Positions 12,147 through 23,182 of a stretch of DNA of 64,000 nucleotides are shown in pieces (the stretch's first letter is position 1; each line of letters begins with the position of its first letter). Origin of the DNA: Tetracentron sinense (Eukaryota; Streptophyta; Magnoliopsida; Trochodendrales; Trochodendraceae); assembly GCA_015143295.1 (NCBI GenBank), contig CM026553.1:3371912-3435911 (forward strand), read 5' to 3'. A program made the translations under genes and the position numbers. The notes below the pieces were generated by a model. It had not been told where the DNA came from and made no database searches. It saw nothing but the letters and a program-made list of their open reading frames with translations.

Positions 12147-12571
12147 AAATGGTATCAGAGCATCAGTTAGTAAATCCAAGGGGTTTAAAAAAAATGTGTG
12201 AGTAGTCATGATCAATCCAAAAATAAAAAATTTGAGTACCTATATTTTTTATTATGTACTTAGGAACATCTATAAGACATGATTAAGGCATTAATGGAAC
12301 AAAAGTGGTGTCCAAGAATGAATTTTTGAATAATTCATAATTACTCAAATGATGTGTTATGTGGTATTTATTATTTTTTTTATGACATATGAACATTACA
12401 TTGATGACACTAGCAGACATAATCCATAGATAAATGAAATCAGTTGAACAAATCATATAAGAAATGTATTTCCCTGAAGTAATTAGAAACTAGACGATGC
12501 GAGGTTCGTAGATTTGATACAGATGAGTATGTCTTAATTTCGAGAACGAAATTATTTTAAGGTGGGTAGTT
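12147..12571 (+). other. Internal stub 1 with PBS (12,150-12,161) and polypurine tract
   Basis: 425 bp between LTR1 and LTR2. TGGTATCAGAGC directly after the LTR is the classical initiator-Met tRNA primer site. No coding sequence is seen except the degenerate last codons of pol before AAGGTGGGTAG. An element this short would depend on another element for all proteins. Confidence 0.88.
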
Positions 12572-14061
12572 TGTAATATCCTGAACAAGAAAAAAATATG
12601 GGTCGAAGGTGAAAAACCCATGGGCCAAAAGCCCATCATTCATTTAAAATTTAAATTAAAGAGATCGAGATTAGTTTACATAAGGTTAGTTTAGATTAGA
12701 TCTCTTTTAAAGTCTTTTAAATCTCTTTAAATTTTAAAAAGAACTAAATACAAGAGAGAGAAAGAGAGAGAGAACGCAAGAAAAAAAGAAAGAAATGAGA
12801 AATAAGAATTATGGAGAAGCATAGATCAAGTCTGAGAAAACAAGTGAAAAGTTCGAGTCGAAAGTTTTTGGAAGGAAATCAATAATCGAGAAAAAAAATC
12901 CAGGTAGGTTTTTGCCATTCTTTTTGTTATAATTAATTTATAGTAAAAAAAAATCAAATAAATGTTTGATAGTGATGAAATTTTTGCAAAAAATTCTAAT
13001 TAGATAATGACAAGTTATTTGAGATTTTCAGAATAATATTAGCATGCATTAATTTTTATTTGTTTATTATTACACAAATAAAGTAGAAATCTATAACATG
13101 AGATTTGTGAATAGATGAAAAATATGTAATACAATGATTGTTATGTTGTAAATAGCATGTTATGCATGATTGATGCATTAAGGACGGTTATATGATGCCG
13201 TGGGTGAGAGCCCCTAAAATGATGAGCAAGCCATGATCGTGGATCCTTGGGTGAAAGGCCCTAAAGCCCTCGAGAAAGATCCCTTGCTTGCGATAGTCAG
13301 TTTGACCGAATTGGTACTAAAATCGGTGATGATAGTAAGACCGAGCTGGTGTGAAAATCGAGCCATCATACTTGCATGACTCATAATATTAATTTATATT
13401 TTTGTTAAGGTATTTATATTGCATATCTTTTTATTGTAAATTAATTGTAAGAAAATGAGTGGATTTTTCCTATTGGGCTTCATAGCTCATTAGATATTTC
13501 ATGTCAATATTTTCAGGTATGGAGTAAGGGATGCGTAGAAGTGAAGAAGAAACATGAAGACTTCTCTCGTTATGTAGTGTATTTGTTTATTTTATTGAAT
13601 TTAGTGAATGATGTGTGAACTTTGGAAGTAAATTTATTATTTAGAATAAGGATTGGTTTCATTTATATATATCTTAGAAAGACATGATAGGTATAGAGAC
13701 CAAATTTTAGTTTTAAATAAAAATAATGCGACATTGTTGTTTTCTTGAAATTTTAAGTTTAGTTTCGGAAAAATATTTACAGAATATTTTTCCTTTATCA
13801 GAAAATTCTGAAATTTTAGACGTAGTTCACAAACTTATAGAAGTATGTCCCTGTAAAATTTCAGGTCAAAATAATTTCATTTACTATTTATTTCATAATT
13901 ATTTATATGAAAAATGAACCCTTAAAAAAAACTAAATTAATATACTTGAAATACGAATTATAAATCAAATTATTAATAATTCTCACCCCCGAATTCTAGA
14001 TCTCAGGTTGGACCATAGAAAATGGGCTGAGTTGTGAGTTTTTATAAATCGAGGCGTGACA
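12572..14061 (+). mobile_element. LTR2 of the tandem array
   Basis: 1,490 bp, same TG...CA ends as LTR1. It serves both as 3' LTR of the left unit and 5' LTR of the right unit. It shares with LTR3 several variants absent from LTR1, for example the form of the short tract after CTTAGAAAGACATG. Confidence 0.88.
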
Positions 14062-14487
14062 AAATGGTATCAGAGCATCAGTTAGTAAATCCAAGGGGTT
14101 TAAAAAAATGTGAGTACTCATGATCAATCCAAAAATAAAAAAATAGAAAATTTGAAGACCTATATTTTTTTATAATGTATTTAGGAACATCTATAAGACA
14201 TGATTAAGGCATTAATGGCACAAAAGTGGTGTCCAAGAATGAATTTTTGAACAATTCGTAATTACTCAAATGATGTGTTATGTGGTATTTATTATTTTTT
14301 TATGACATATGAACATTACATTAATGACACTAGTATACATAATCCATAGATAAATGAAATCAGTTTAACAAATCATATAAGAAATTTCCCTGAAGTAATT
14401 AGAAACCAGACGATGCGAGGTTTACAGATTTGATACAGATGAGTATGTCTTAATTTCGAGGCTGAAATTATTTTAAGGTGGGTAGTT
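14062..14487 (+). other. Internal stub 2 with PBS (14,065-14,076) and polypurine tract
   Basis: 426 bp, collinear with stub 1 and differing by scattered changes and a few small indels. It has the same PBS, the same pol-end phrase (here GAGGCTGAAATT) and the same purine tract. Confidence 0.88.
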
Positions 14488-15976
14488 TGTAATATCCTGA
14501 ACAAAAAAAAATATGTGTCTAAGGTGAAAAATCCATGGGCCAAAAGCCCATCATTTATTTAAAATTTAAATTAAGGAGATAGAGATTAGTTTAGATAAGG
14601 TTAGTTTAGATTAGATCCCTTTTAAAATCTTTTAAGTCTCTTGAAATTTTAAAAAGAACTAAATACAAGAGAGAGAAAGAGAGAGAGAGAACGCAGGAAA
14701 AAAAGGAAGAAATGAGAAATAAGAATTATGGAGAAGCATAGATCAAGCCCGAGAAAACGAGTGAAAAGTTCGAGTCGAAAGTTTTTGGAAGGAAATCAAT
14801 AATCGAGAAAAAAATCCAAGTAGGTTTTTGCCTTTCTTTTTGTTATAATTAATTTGTAGTAAAAAAAAATCAAATAAATGTTTGATAGTGATGAAATTGT
14901 TACAAGAAATTCTAATTAGATTATGACATGTTATTTGAGATTTTCAGAATTATAATAGCATGCATTAATTTTCATTTGTTTATTATTGCATAAATAAAGT
15001 AGAAATTTATAACATGAGATTTGTAAATAGATGAAAAATATGTAATACAATGATTGTTATGTTGTAAATAGCATGTTATGCATGATTGATGCATTAAGGA
15101 CAGTTATATGATGCCGTGGGTGAGAGCCCCTTAAATGATGAGCAAGCCAGGATCGTGGATCCTTGGGTGAAATGCCCTAAAGACCTCGAGGAAGATCCCT
15201 TGCTTGGGATAGTCAGTTTGACCGAACTGGTACTAAAATCGGTGATGATAGTAAGGCCGAGCTGGTGCGAAAATCGAGCCATCATACTTGCATGACTCAT
15301 AATATTAATTTATATTTTTGTTAAGGTATTTATATTGCATATCTTTTTATTGTAAATTAATTGTAAGAAAATGAGTGGATTTTTCCTATCACTTCATAGC
15401 TCATTAGATATTTCATGTCAATATTTTCAGGTATGGAGTAAGGAATTCTTAGAAGTGAAAAAGAAACATGAAGACTTCTCTCGTTATGTAGTGTATTTGT
15501 TTATTTTATTGAATTTAGTGAATGATGTGTGAACTTTGCAAGTAAATTTATTATTTAGAATAAGGATTGGTTTCATTTATATATATCTTAGAAAGACATG
15601 ATAGGTATGGGGACCAAATTTTAGTTTTAAATAAAAGTAATGCGGCATTGTTGTTTTCTTGAAATTTTAAGTTTAGTTTCGGAAAAATATTTACAGAATA
15701 TTTTCCCATTATCAAAAAATTCTGAAATTTCATACATAGTTCATAAACTTATAGAAGTATGTCCCTGTAAAATTTCAGGTCAAAATAATTCGATTACTAT
15801 TTATTTCATAATTATTTATATGAAAAATGAACCCTTAAAAAAAAACTAAATTAATATACTTAAAATACCAATTATAAATTAAATTATTAATAATTCTCAC
15901 CCCCCGAATTCTAGATCTCAGGTCGGACCATAGATAATGGGCTGAGTTCTGAGTTTTTAGAAATCGGGGCGTGACA
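14488..15976 (+). mobile_element. LTR3 of the tandem array
   Basis: 1,489 bp, ending GGGGCGTGACA. It is followed not by a PBS but by unrelated sequence (GGCTCACAAG), so it is the outer right end of the array. Because the left end is truncated, no matching target-site duplication can be tested. Confidence 0.88.
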
Positions 15977-16896
15977 GGCTCACAAGCTTTTTACAAGAGA
16001 AAAGAGGGGTAGGGGAAGACCCTACCCTGCCAATGTGCTCTGGGCAGTGGTGGAGGTGGCTATGGTGGTGTTGCATGATTGGGAGGGACCTAGAATTGTC
16101 CCAGGAATCTTCTGGTCCTACCCTTGGACTAAAGTCTTAGTGGAGACAAGCTTCTGCTGCTTTCCTTCGGATTCTACAGAGTTTCACCAAGGTGATTTTC
16201 GAATGGGGGAGAAGGGTGGAGGGGTTGCTTGGATTTATAGGAGAGTGGACTAGGGACTTAAAAGGGATTAGGACAAGGGTTAGCGAAGGCCTCAGAGGCG
16301 TAAAGGATGACCAGAAGGCTTGCTTGGTGCACTGGGGTTTGAAGGGTTAGGGTTGGACTAGGGCTAGTTAGGGTTTGACTAGAGTTCACCAAGGGTTTAA
16401 CTATGGTTAACCTAGGATTGACTTAGGATGGACCTCGGGTTAACCTAGGGTTTACCTATGATTTGACTAGACTTGACTAGGGTTATACTAAGGTTTTGAC
16501 TAGGGTTAGACCTAGGGTTGACTTAGGGTGGACCTATGGTTTACCTAGGGTTTGATTAGAGTTGACTAGGATGGACCTCGGGTTGACCTAGGGTTTACCT
16601 ATGGTTTGACTAGAGTTGACTAGGATGGACCTAGGGTTAGACCTGGGGTTGACTTAGGGTTGACCATGGTTTACCTAGGATTTGACTAAAGTTGACTAGG
16701 ATGGACCTAGGGTTAGACCTGGGGTTGACTTAGGGTTGAAAATGTTTAAATTTCTTAACCATGGTTAAGGGGGATGTAAAAATTGGGTGCTTACAGAGAC
16801 CATTGATCTTAATCTAAACCTAGGTCCTATTTCCCTCAAATAAATAGGTGGTGACTCTCAGTCAAACCAGTGAGTGAAAATCCGTGCTCACAGGGT
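15977..16896 (+). mobile_element. Tat-like LTR remnant in plus orientation
   Basis: The right end (about 16,780-16,895) carries GGTGGTGACTCTCAG, AAACCAGTGAGTGAAAAT and ends CCGTGCTCACAG, matching the U5 end of the minus-strand LTR at 9,927 but in the opposite orientation. A TATA-like TTTATAGGAG lies near 16,225. The centre is a GGTTGACC-type minisatellite. The short open frame at its start is not convincing. The left boundary is the junction with LTR3, so the remnant is probably truncated. Confidence 0.5.
16330..16745. repeat. Minisatellite of CTAGGGTTGAC-type units
   Basis: Dozens of imperfect 10- to 11-bp units (variants of CTAGGGTTGAC, CTATGGTTTAC, CTAGGATGGAC) fill this stretch. They are organised into higher-order blocks: the phrase GTTGACTAGGATGGACCT recurs at about 16,561, 16,615 and 16,691. 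Confidence 0.85.
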
Positions 16897-17041
16897 TACA
16901 GAATCATGAGAGAGATTCTTGTTCGACGTGGATGAGCGTCCCATATATTGGTGATGCAGTATTCTATCTAGGAGATTTGCTTAGTGATTAGCAAGTCGGT
17001 TCTCTTAGTTTTGATCGTTACATTCGTTATAAGGTCGAGGT

Positions 17042-17670
17042 TGTTGTGGCATGGCTTGAAGTGTTCCTCAAGGTGGAGTTGTTGAAGATGTGTGGATCAA
17101 ACTAGAGGAATCGGTTGACAAGAATTGCAAACCGGTCGGCCGTTGTCAGACAAAGCGCACGAGCAACAATTCCAGTAGCCACAGCATTCTAGTCGGTTGA
17201 ACAATTTCCAAGGTCGGCCGACTAGTTTTTGTAGAACAGGGTTGTTTAACCCGGATATGGTAAGTTGCGCGAATTGGAGACTTTCTAATTGTTTAGGAAT
17301 CTGATGTAAGCCTATAAATATGTGCTTATAGGTTTAGGGTTTCAATGTGGAGAAAAAAGAAAGGGATTAAGCACTCTAGGATTTAGAGCTAGAAAGGTTT
17401 AAGGGGAAGGAGATAGGGATTCTTCTTCCGGTTCATAAAGAAGGTGACTTGAGGGGGATGAACAAGGGTCTCTGGGCTTGGGTTGAGATTTAATATGAGA
17501 GGAGAGAGTGTTTTTGTACTAGTTTCTCAAGGTTTCTCCGAATAAGGAAGAAGTAATCGGATCTTGGCCCATGGGTACGTAGGCAAGTCATTGCCGAACC
17601 ATGTAAATTCTCTTGTTTTTCTGATGTGTGTGGTTGTTTATCTTTTCCGTCGGATCTATGATCCCCAACA
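17042..17670 (+). mobile_element. Probable solo Ty1/copia LTR
   Basis: The right part contains ACGTAGGCAA followed by TTGCCGAACCATGTAAATTC, a block characteristic of plant copia LTRs near their 3' end, and finishes in CCCCAACA. A TATA box with start region lies near 17,312 (CCTATAAATATG). TGTTG at 17,042 gives matching TGTTG/CAACA ends of a 629-bp LTR, with imperfect flanks GAGGT and CAGGT. No coding region or PBS follows. The left boundary is tentative. Confidence 0.6.
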
Positions 17671-17852
17671 CAGGTAACACTGGTTTGGAGTCATATAGAT
17701 TGAACTCCTATAATATACCCCACAACTACTTCAGTTTATTTCCTCATTGCTCGGATCTATTATCCTCAACACAGGTAACATTGGTTTGGAGTCATATAGA
17801 TTGGACTCCTATGATGTACCCCACAACTACTTCAATTTATTTCCTTATTGCC
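17651..17852 (+). repeat. 101-bp direct tandem duplication across the copia LTR end
   Basis: Two copies offset by 101 bp begin at CGGATCTATGATCC (17,651) and CGGATCTATTATCC (17,752) and run to TTTATTTCC-CATTGC. The first copy includes the last 20 bp of the probable copia LTR, so the duplication arose after that insertion or copied its edge. Confidence 0.9.
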
Positions 17853-18759
17853 GGCTACAAATCCAAAGTGTGTTTCTTGTTCCACCTCTACACAAGAAAC
17901 CTCCTCTCTCTCTCTCTCTCTCTCCATGTTGCTCGCAAAACCCAAATACTGGAGAAATCCATCTCCATCGGGTTAGATTACATTATAACTGTTACAAGTT
18001 TTATATTATACTTGATGTTCATTTTTCTGTTCTTTAAGAGAACAGCACATCTTTCACCTATCTTTACTGTTGCTTCTTTTGTGTATATTTTGACTTCTAA
18101 TTTCAGTTTTTACAAGTACTGATGCAGGAAATTTCAGTTTTTCTTTCTCTCATATATATATATATATTAGTGTCACTCATATATCTCTCTATCTTTTTTC
18201 CTGTTTTCTTAAAGAAGTTTACTTATTTCAGTATGTATCAGGAGTACTGATGCTAGGAAATCATTGTCTAAATCAGTTTCTTTCTCTCACTTTTTCTTGT
18301 TTCATGGTTTGTTCTTTGTTTCCTTGGAATGTCACGTTGTTCATATATCCCTTGATATTTTTTACTGCTTCCTTAAAGAAGGTCACCATGTTTTAATACT
18401 ATAAATGTTTTGGATCTCTGTCTTCTGAAGCAGTTAACTATCATAAAACCCATTTGATAGTTCCTTTGTTTGCTTAATTGTCATAGTTATATTCATTCTT
18501 CTTTGGATTCTGTTTTTTACATTAGAGCACTTAATGATAGTATTCTCAATGTGGAGTGGTTGGGTGTTTTTCGGCAAATACAATGTACTATCATACTAAT
18601 GATATACTCTTGTTTTCCTAAAGCAGATTTGGGTCTTGGCCTACAGATGGTTGGAAGAGCGAAAAGTGCTGTCTGGTAAGCTAATTCCTTCTTGTCATTA
18701 GTGTATCAAAGACTGAACTATGTATGTAAGCATCAATAGTGAGTTGAATCAAATTGCAG
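17853..18759. other. Upstream region of the kaurene-synthase-like pseudogene
   Basis: This stretch is T-rich and non-coding by eye. It contains a (CT)n tract around 17,900-17,925 and a (TA)n tract near 18,155-18,168. A possible small exon with good splice signals (AAGCAG before and GTAAGC after, about 18,626-18,675) precedes the recognised gene but encodes nothing I can match to the family. Confidence 0.4.
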
Positions 18760-21700
18760 TGCACCAAAGGGCCAGAGGCAAGAATCAGGGAGATGTTCTC
18801 CAAGGTCGAGCTCTCTGTTTCTTCCTATGAGACTGCATGGGTTGCTATGGTCCCTTCTCCAGATTACCCTCACCAACCCTGTTTTCCAGAATGTTTGAAC
18901 TGGTTGTTGGAGAATCAGCATCCTGACGGCTCATGGGGCCTTTCTCCACGCCATCCCTTGCTAATTAAGGACTATCTCGCATCCACACTGGTGTGTGTAA
19001 TTGTACTCGGGCGGTGGAAAGTAGGCAAAGAACAAGTGAAAAAAGGTAGGTCTGTCGTGTCCATTACTTGGGTTCCACATTTCCTATTTGTAACAGATCA
19101 TTCTAAGCGAGTTTTTGTTCTCCTCACAGGGATTGACTTCCTTGGGTCTAATTTTGGGGCTGCCACAGATGAGAAGCAGTACTCTCCAATTGGGTTTGAC
19201 ATTATATTTCCTGGTATGCTCGAATATGCCAAGGAATTGGATTATACCCTCTGACCCCAACTTCAGTTACTGCGATGCTTCAAAAGCGAGATTTGGAAAT
19301 TGAAATGTATAGTTTCTTACTTTATTGGATGGATCAAGCATTTCAAGTTTTTATCTCTGAGCAGTAAGAGCAATAAAAGTCTCTAGAGTAACAAATTCAT
19401 GTCAGATTACAATTGACCACTTCACACTTCAATTCTTCATCTGACTTTCAGTTAATGTGAAAATATCTCAAACGTATTTAAGGATTCGGTATAGGTGGAC
19501 TGTTACTAATTGTGGTGTTTGAAACACATTCTGCCTTCTCTTATTTAGATGCTCCAGAAGCAACTGAAAAGACAGGTTTGGAAGGAAGTTATATATGAAA
19601 TATCAAAGAAAGAATGGGTCTCTTTTGAATTCACCATCCACCACAGCAGCTGCTCTGACTCACCTTCATGACGATAAGTGCTTTGAGTACTTGCACTCGC
19701 TGTTAAAACGATTTGGCAATGCAGGTAACTCTTCCCACGGGTGTTTCCCTATAATTATTGATTTGGGTATCTCCATTTTGATATTGAAGGAATTCAATTT
19801 TCCAACTTTGTTGTCCTTTCCAGTTCCCACAGTTTATCCTCAAGATATATATACTGGTCTATGTAAGATTGACAGTCTTGAGCGGTTGGGAATAGATCGA
19901 CATTTTAAGAATGAAATAAAAAATGTTTTGAACCAAACATTCAGGTATACCCCAGATATTAGTTTTTTTATCAGTAAGCTTTCTAAGTAAAAATAATAAT
20001 AAAAAAAAAAGACGATTCTCCCACGACAGATGCTGGCAGCAGGGGGATGAAGAGATATTTTCAGACATTACTACCTGTGCCATGGCCTTTCGCCTCTTAA
20101 GGATGAATGGATATGATGTTTCTGAAGGTATTTTCTAACTAAGAGAATATGGTTTTTGAAGACCTCTTTATGAAGTTTCTCTGTTTTTTTGTTGATGGAG
20201 GATGAATCAGTTTAACATATGGTATAGATGCCTTGTCTGAATTCAATGAAGAAGAACAGTTCTTCAATCTTGCTAGAGGATTCCTTAAAGTTACAGACAT
20301 GATTCTGGAGTTATACAGGGCGTCACAATGCATGATATTCCTAAGAGAAACAGTTCTGGAGAAACTTAATTCTTGGACAAGTCGTTTTCTGAAACAGGAA
20401 TTGTCCGACAATGCACTGAATGAAAAATTACATGAAGAGGTGTAAACACTGTATTACTCTACTACTCTCAAACTTTGGTTTCAGAATTCAGCATCCAGGA
20501 ATTATATTGAAGTTTGAACAGTTCAGCCGAGACAATTGTTGGCAGGTTATAATCTCAACATTGTCCCATTTCAGGTTGATTGTGCCCTGAAGTATCCTTA
20601 TGCTAGTTTGGAACGCCTAGAAAATAAGAGAAATATTGAGCATTACAATGTAGAAAATTTTCGGGTTCTTAAAACATCATATAGGTAATCTTCTGGTGAT
20701 GTAGGTTTTTCTTTTTCCATTATAATCAAGTAGTGTTGCACACAACTTTAAATGGAACTAATCCGTTCACCCCCTCCAACCCTGCTTCCCCTACTCCCAC
20801 TGCATCAGGTGTTTCAATATTGAGAAGAGAGATTTCTTAGAGTTGGCAGTGGAAGATTTTAATATGTGTCAAGACATACACAGAAAAGAACTTGAACATC
20901 TAAAGAGGTACATATGTATATTATTTATTTCTTGAAAAAAGAACCTTTGTTTTATCTAATTGTATTAATCATTTTTCCATGTAAAACAGGTGGGTCAAAG
21001 AAAACAGATTGGATCAGCTAAAGTTTGCAAGGCAGAAGCTTACGTACGCCTATTTTTCTGTTAGTTCCATCCTTTTCTCTCCTGAACTATCTGCTGCTCG
21101 CATGTCATGGACCAAAAATGTCGTTCTGACAACTGTGATCGATGACTTCTTTGATGTTGGAGGTTCTAGAGAAGAACTTGTAAACCTTATCAAATTGGTT
21201 GAGGAGTACGTTTTCTTTTCTTGTTATGCCATTTGAGTTCTTTGGTACTTACAACCATAGTTACCAAGTTGGGGTTCAGGAACTATTTGGCTAAGGAAAA
21301 AAATCAGCAAAGAAAATTTTGGAAAAATGTTGGTCAAGAGATTAATAAATAACGAATAAGCTTTTTAATTATGAAAAATTATAAGAAATATATTTCATAT
21401 ATTAGATATTTATTCAGAAAATTTTCAAAAAGTCGTGAATAATTTGCATTTAATTCACAAAATTTACAAAATTTTCAAGAAATTGCAATTTATTGAAAGA
21501 GTCGTGAATTAATCGTTTAACGAAAAAGTCGCGACATTTTCAGGATTTTTGGAAAAAATCAGAGAACTTTATTACTATGCTTGCAACCTCACACGGCTAC
21601 ATTGTCACGTAAAAAACTGATGGTGGAATGTGATAATCCATAGATGGGATGGAAACTCAGCTACCAAGTGTTGCTCTGGTCAAGTTGAGATCATATTCTC

Positions 21701-22560
21701 CTCACTTTACAACACAATTAATGAGCTTGGAGCCAAGGCATCCACACAGCAAGGACGAAGTGTCACAGCCCACCTACTTGAATTAGTGAGATCAAATTTA
21801 ATAACATCTTATCCTTAGTAATATCTCAGTTCGAGAGAGATTGACATAGGTTCTGTGTATGTCGCAGTGGCGTACTTTGATCAAATCAATGGTGGTAGAG
21901 GAGGAATGGGTGAGAAACAAGTCAGTTCCCCTACTGGATGAATATATGTCAACTGCATGTACATCATTTGCATTAGGACCCCGTCGTTCTCATAACTCTG
22001 TATTTTCTCGGGCATGAGCTGACAGAGGAGGTTGTTAGAAGTCCAGAGTACAATAGTTTACTCAAGCATATGAACATTTGTGGGCGACTTCTCAACGATG
22101 TACAAGGCTTCGAGGTCAGATTCTGTTATGGGAATAGCATGGTAATTGCTTTTTTGTTTTGTTTTGTTTTTTTTTGACTTAAAACAATGCTGTTGCAGAG
22201 AGAAGGTAAGGAAGGGAAAATGAATAGCGTGCTGTTGTACATGATTCACGAAGGCGGTGACGTGACTGAGGAAGACGCCGTGAGGGAGTTGAGGGGGATG
22301 ATTGAGAGGAGTAGGAGAGAAGTGCTGAGACTGGTGGTGCAAAGAAAGGGAAGTATGGTTCCGAAAGCTTGCAAGGATCTGTTTTGGAGACATGTCGAGT
22401 ACTTCATCTATTTTACATGAGCAATGATGGGTTCACATCTCCTAGCGAAATGGTTGGTGCTGTGAAAGCAGTCATTCATGACCCGCTTAACCTTCCTTCT
22501 TTAAGTTGGTGGATAAGGATGCACATGTCATTGTTTCAACAAACTTTAATTCAATCTTGC
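18760..22560 (+). pseudogene. ent-Kaurene synthase-like class I diterpene synthase, pseudogene
   Basis: At least twelve exons with canonical splice sites follow the plant KS gene plan. Approximate exons: 18,760-19,045; 19,130-19,310; 19,549-19,724; 19,824-19,944; 20,030-20,127; 20,228-20,439; 20,575-20,684; 20,809-20,907; 20,990-21,205; 21,644-21,785; 21,868-22,114; 22,199-22,560. KS makes ent-kaurene from ent-copalyl diphosphate in plastids, the second cyclisation of gibberellin synthesis. Seen here: [51 protein letters not shown], the Mg-binding DDFFD (about 21,140), and the second metal site region GRLLND-QGF. Defects: no transit peptide exon, a frameshift near 19,250 (before [14 protein letters not shown]), loss of the LAYVSEG-type stretch in the third exon, a frameshift near 21,981 after SFALGP, and another near 22,388 after CKDLFW. 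It could instead descend from a KS-like paralogue for specialised diterpenes. Confidence 0.9.
21256..21579 (+). mobile_element. 324-bp hAT-type MITE in a KS intron
   Basis: The ends are CATAGTTAC on the left and, reverse-complemented, CATAGTAAT on the right. The flanks CTTACAAC and CTTGCAAC look like an 8-bp target-site duplication with one change. The interior is AT-rich with GTCGTGAATAATT-type subrepeats. A related copy lies at 49,244-49,556 in the opposite orientation. It sits between the DDFFD exon and the next exon of the pseudogene. Confidence 0.65.
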
Positions 22561-22599
22561 AAATCTGATACAGTTTCCAAAACTGGGTATTGTTTAGCA

Positions 22600-23177
22600 T
22601 TCTGCTGGTAATAATTATTCGAACATCTATCCACAGCAAATGCAGATGGCCATAAGTCAGGACCATCTGAGAAATAGACTAAATTGATCATATTAATTGG
22701 ATGATCCTAATCTCTGATCAGTTCCTCCATTTAGCTTCATCTGACCAACGCATATTTCTGACATTGTGAGATTGAATGGCATCTGCATCTTTGAGATGGT
22801 CCTCTAAGTTTATACAATACCTTATTCTGTATTGAACTTTTACAGAGATTCATTCCTCATCAAAGTTTCAGACAGAAAATAAATGAAATAGTATCTTTAT
22901 TTGAATTCCATCTGGTAACCAGTTTTTATTTTTTTAGGAAATCCTGTTTTAAATAATTGAACACCATTATAGGTGCATTTAACATGCAATGCTCTACTCC
23001 ACATCTTTAAATCCTCATACCAATCTGGGAAATTGAAACTGTAAGCCCACATTGGGTGAACCACAGCATAGGATTTAATTTTGCTGTTCACTTTAACTTA
23101 TCAGTATGAGGTAGACTCTGAGTAGGCAGGGACCTGTTTCACCCTACCACTCCATGGGTATAAGCTTTCCAAGGAAT
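22600..23177. other. 3' flank of the KS-like pseudogene
   Basis: No coding or RNA signal was recognised. Ordinary AT-rich sequence runs up to the target site of the solo LTR. Confidence 0.4.
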
Positions 23178-23182
23178 ATTGT

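Larger units (their letters stand above)
10541..15976 (+). mobile_element. Tandem LTR ladder: three LTRs sharing two internal stubs
   Basis: The same block recurs with a period near 1.92 kb. Each block is a TG...CA-bounded LTR of about 1,489 bp, followed by TGGTATCAGAGC (a PBS for initiator-Met tRNA), about 425 bp of non-coding internal sequence, the phrase TTTCGAGGACGAAATT, a purine tract AAGGTGGGTAG, and the next LTR. The array reads: truncated internal tail, LTR1, stub, LTR2, stub, LTR3. The tail phrase before the polypurine tract matches the end of pol in chromovirus-type Ty3/gypsy elements, so this is a non-autonomous derivative. Open frames of about 63 codons repeated in each LTR are not considered genes. 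Confidence 0.9.

Noticed and set aside
15094-15300. 68-codon minus-strand open frame inside LTR3
   Set aside because: Present by chance in LTR sequence; equivalents in LTR1 and LTR2 are interrupted.
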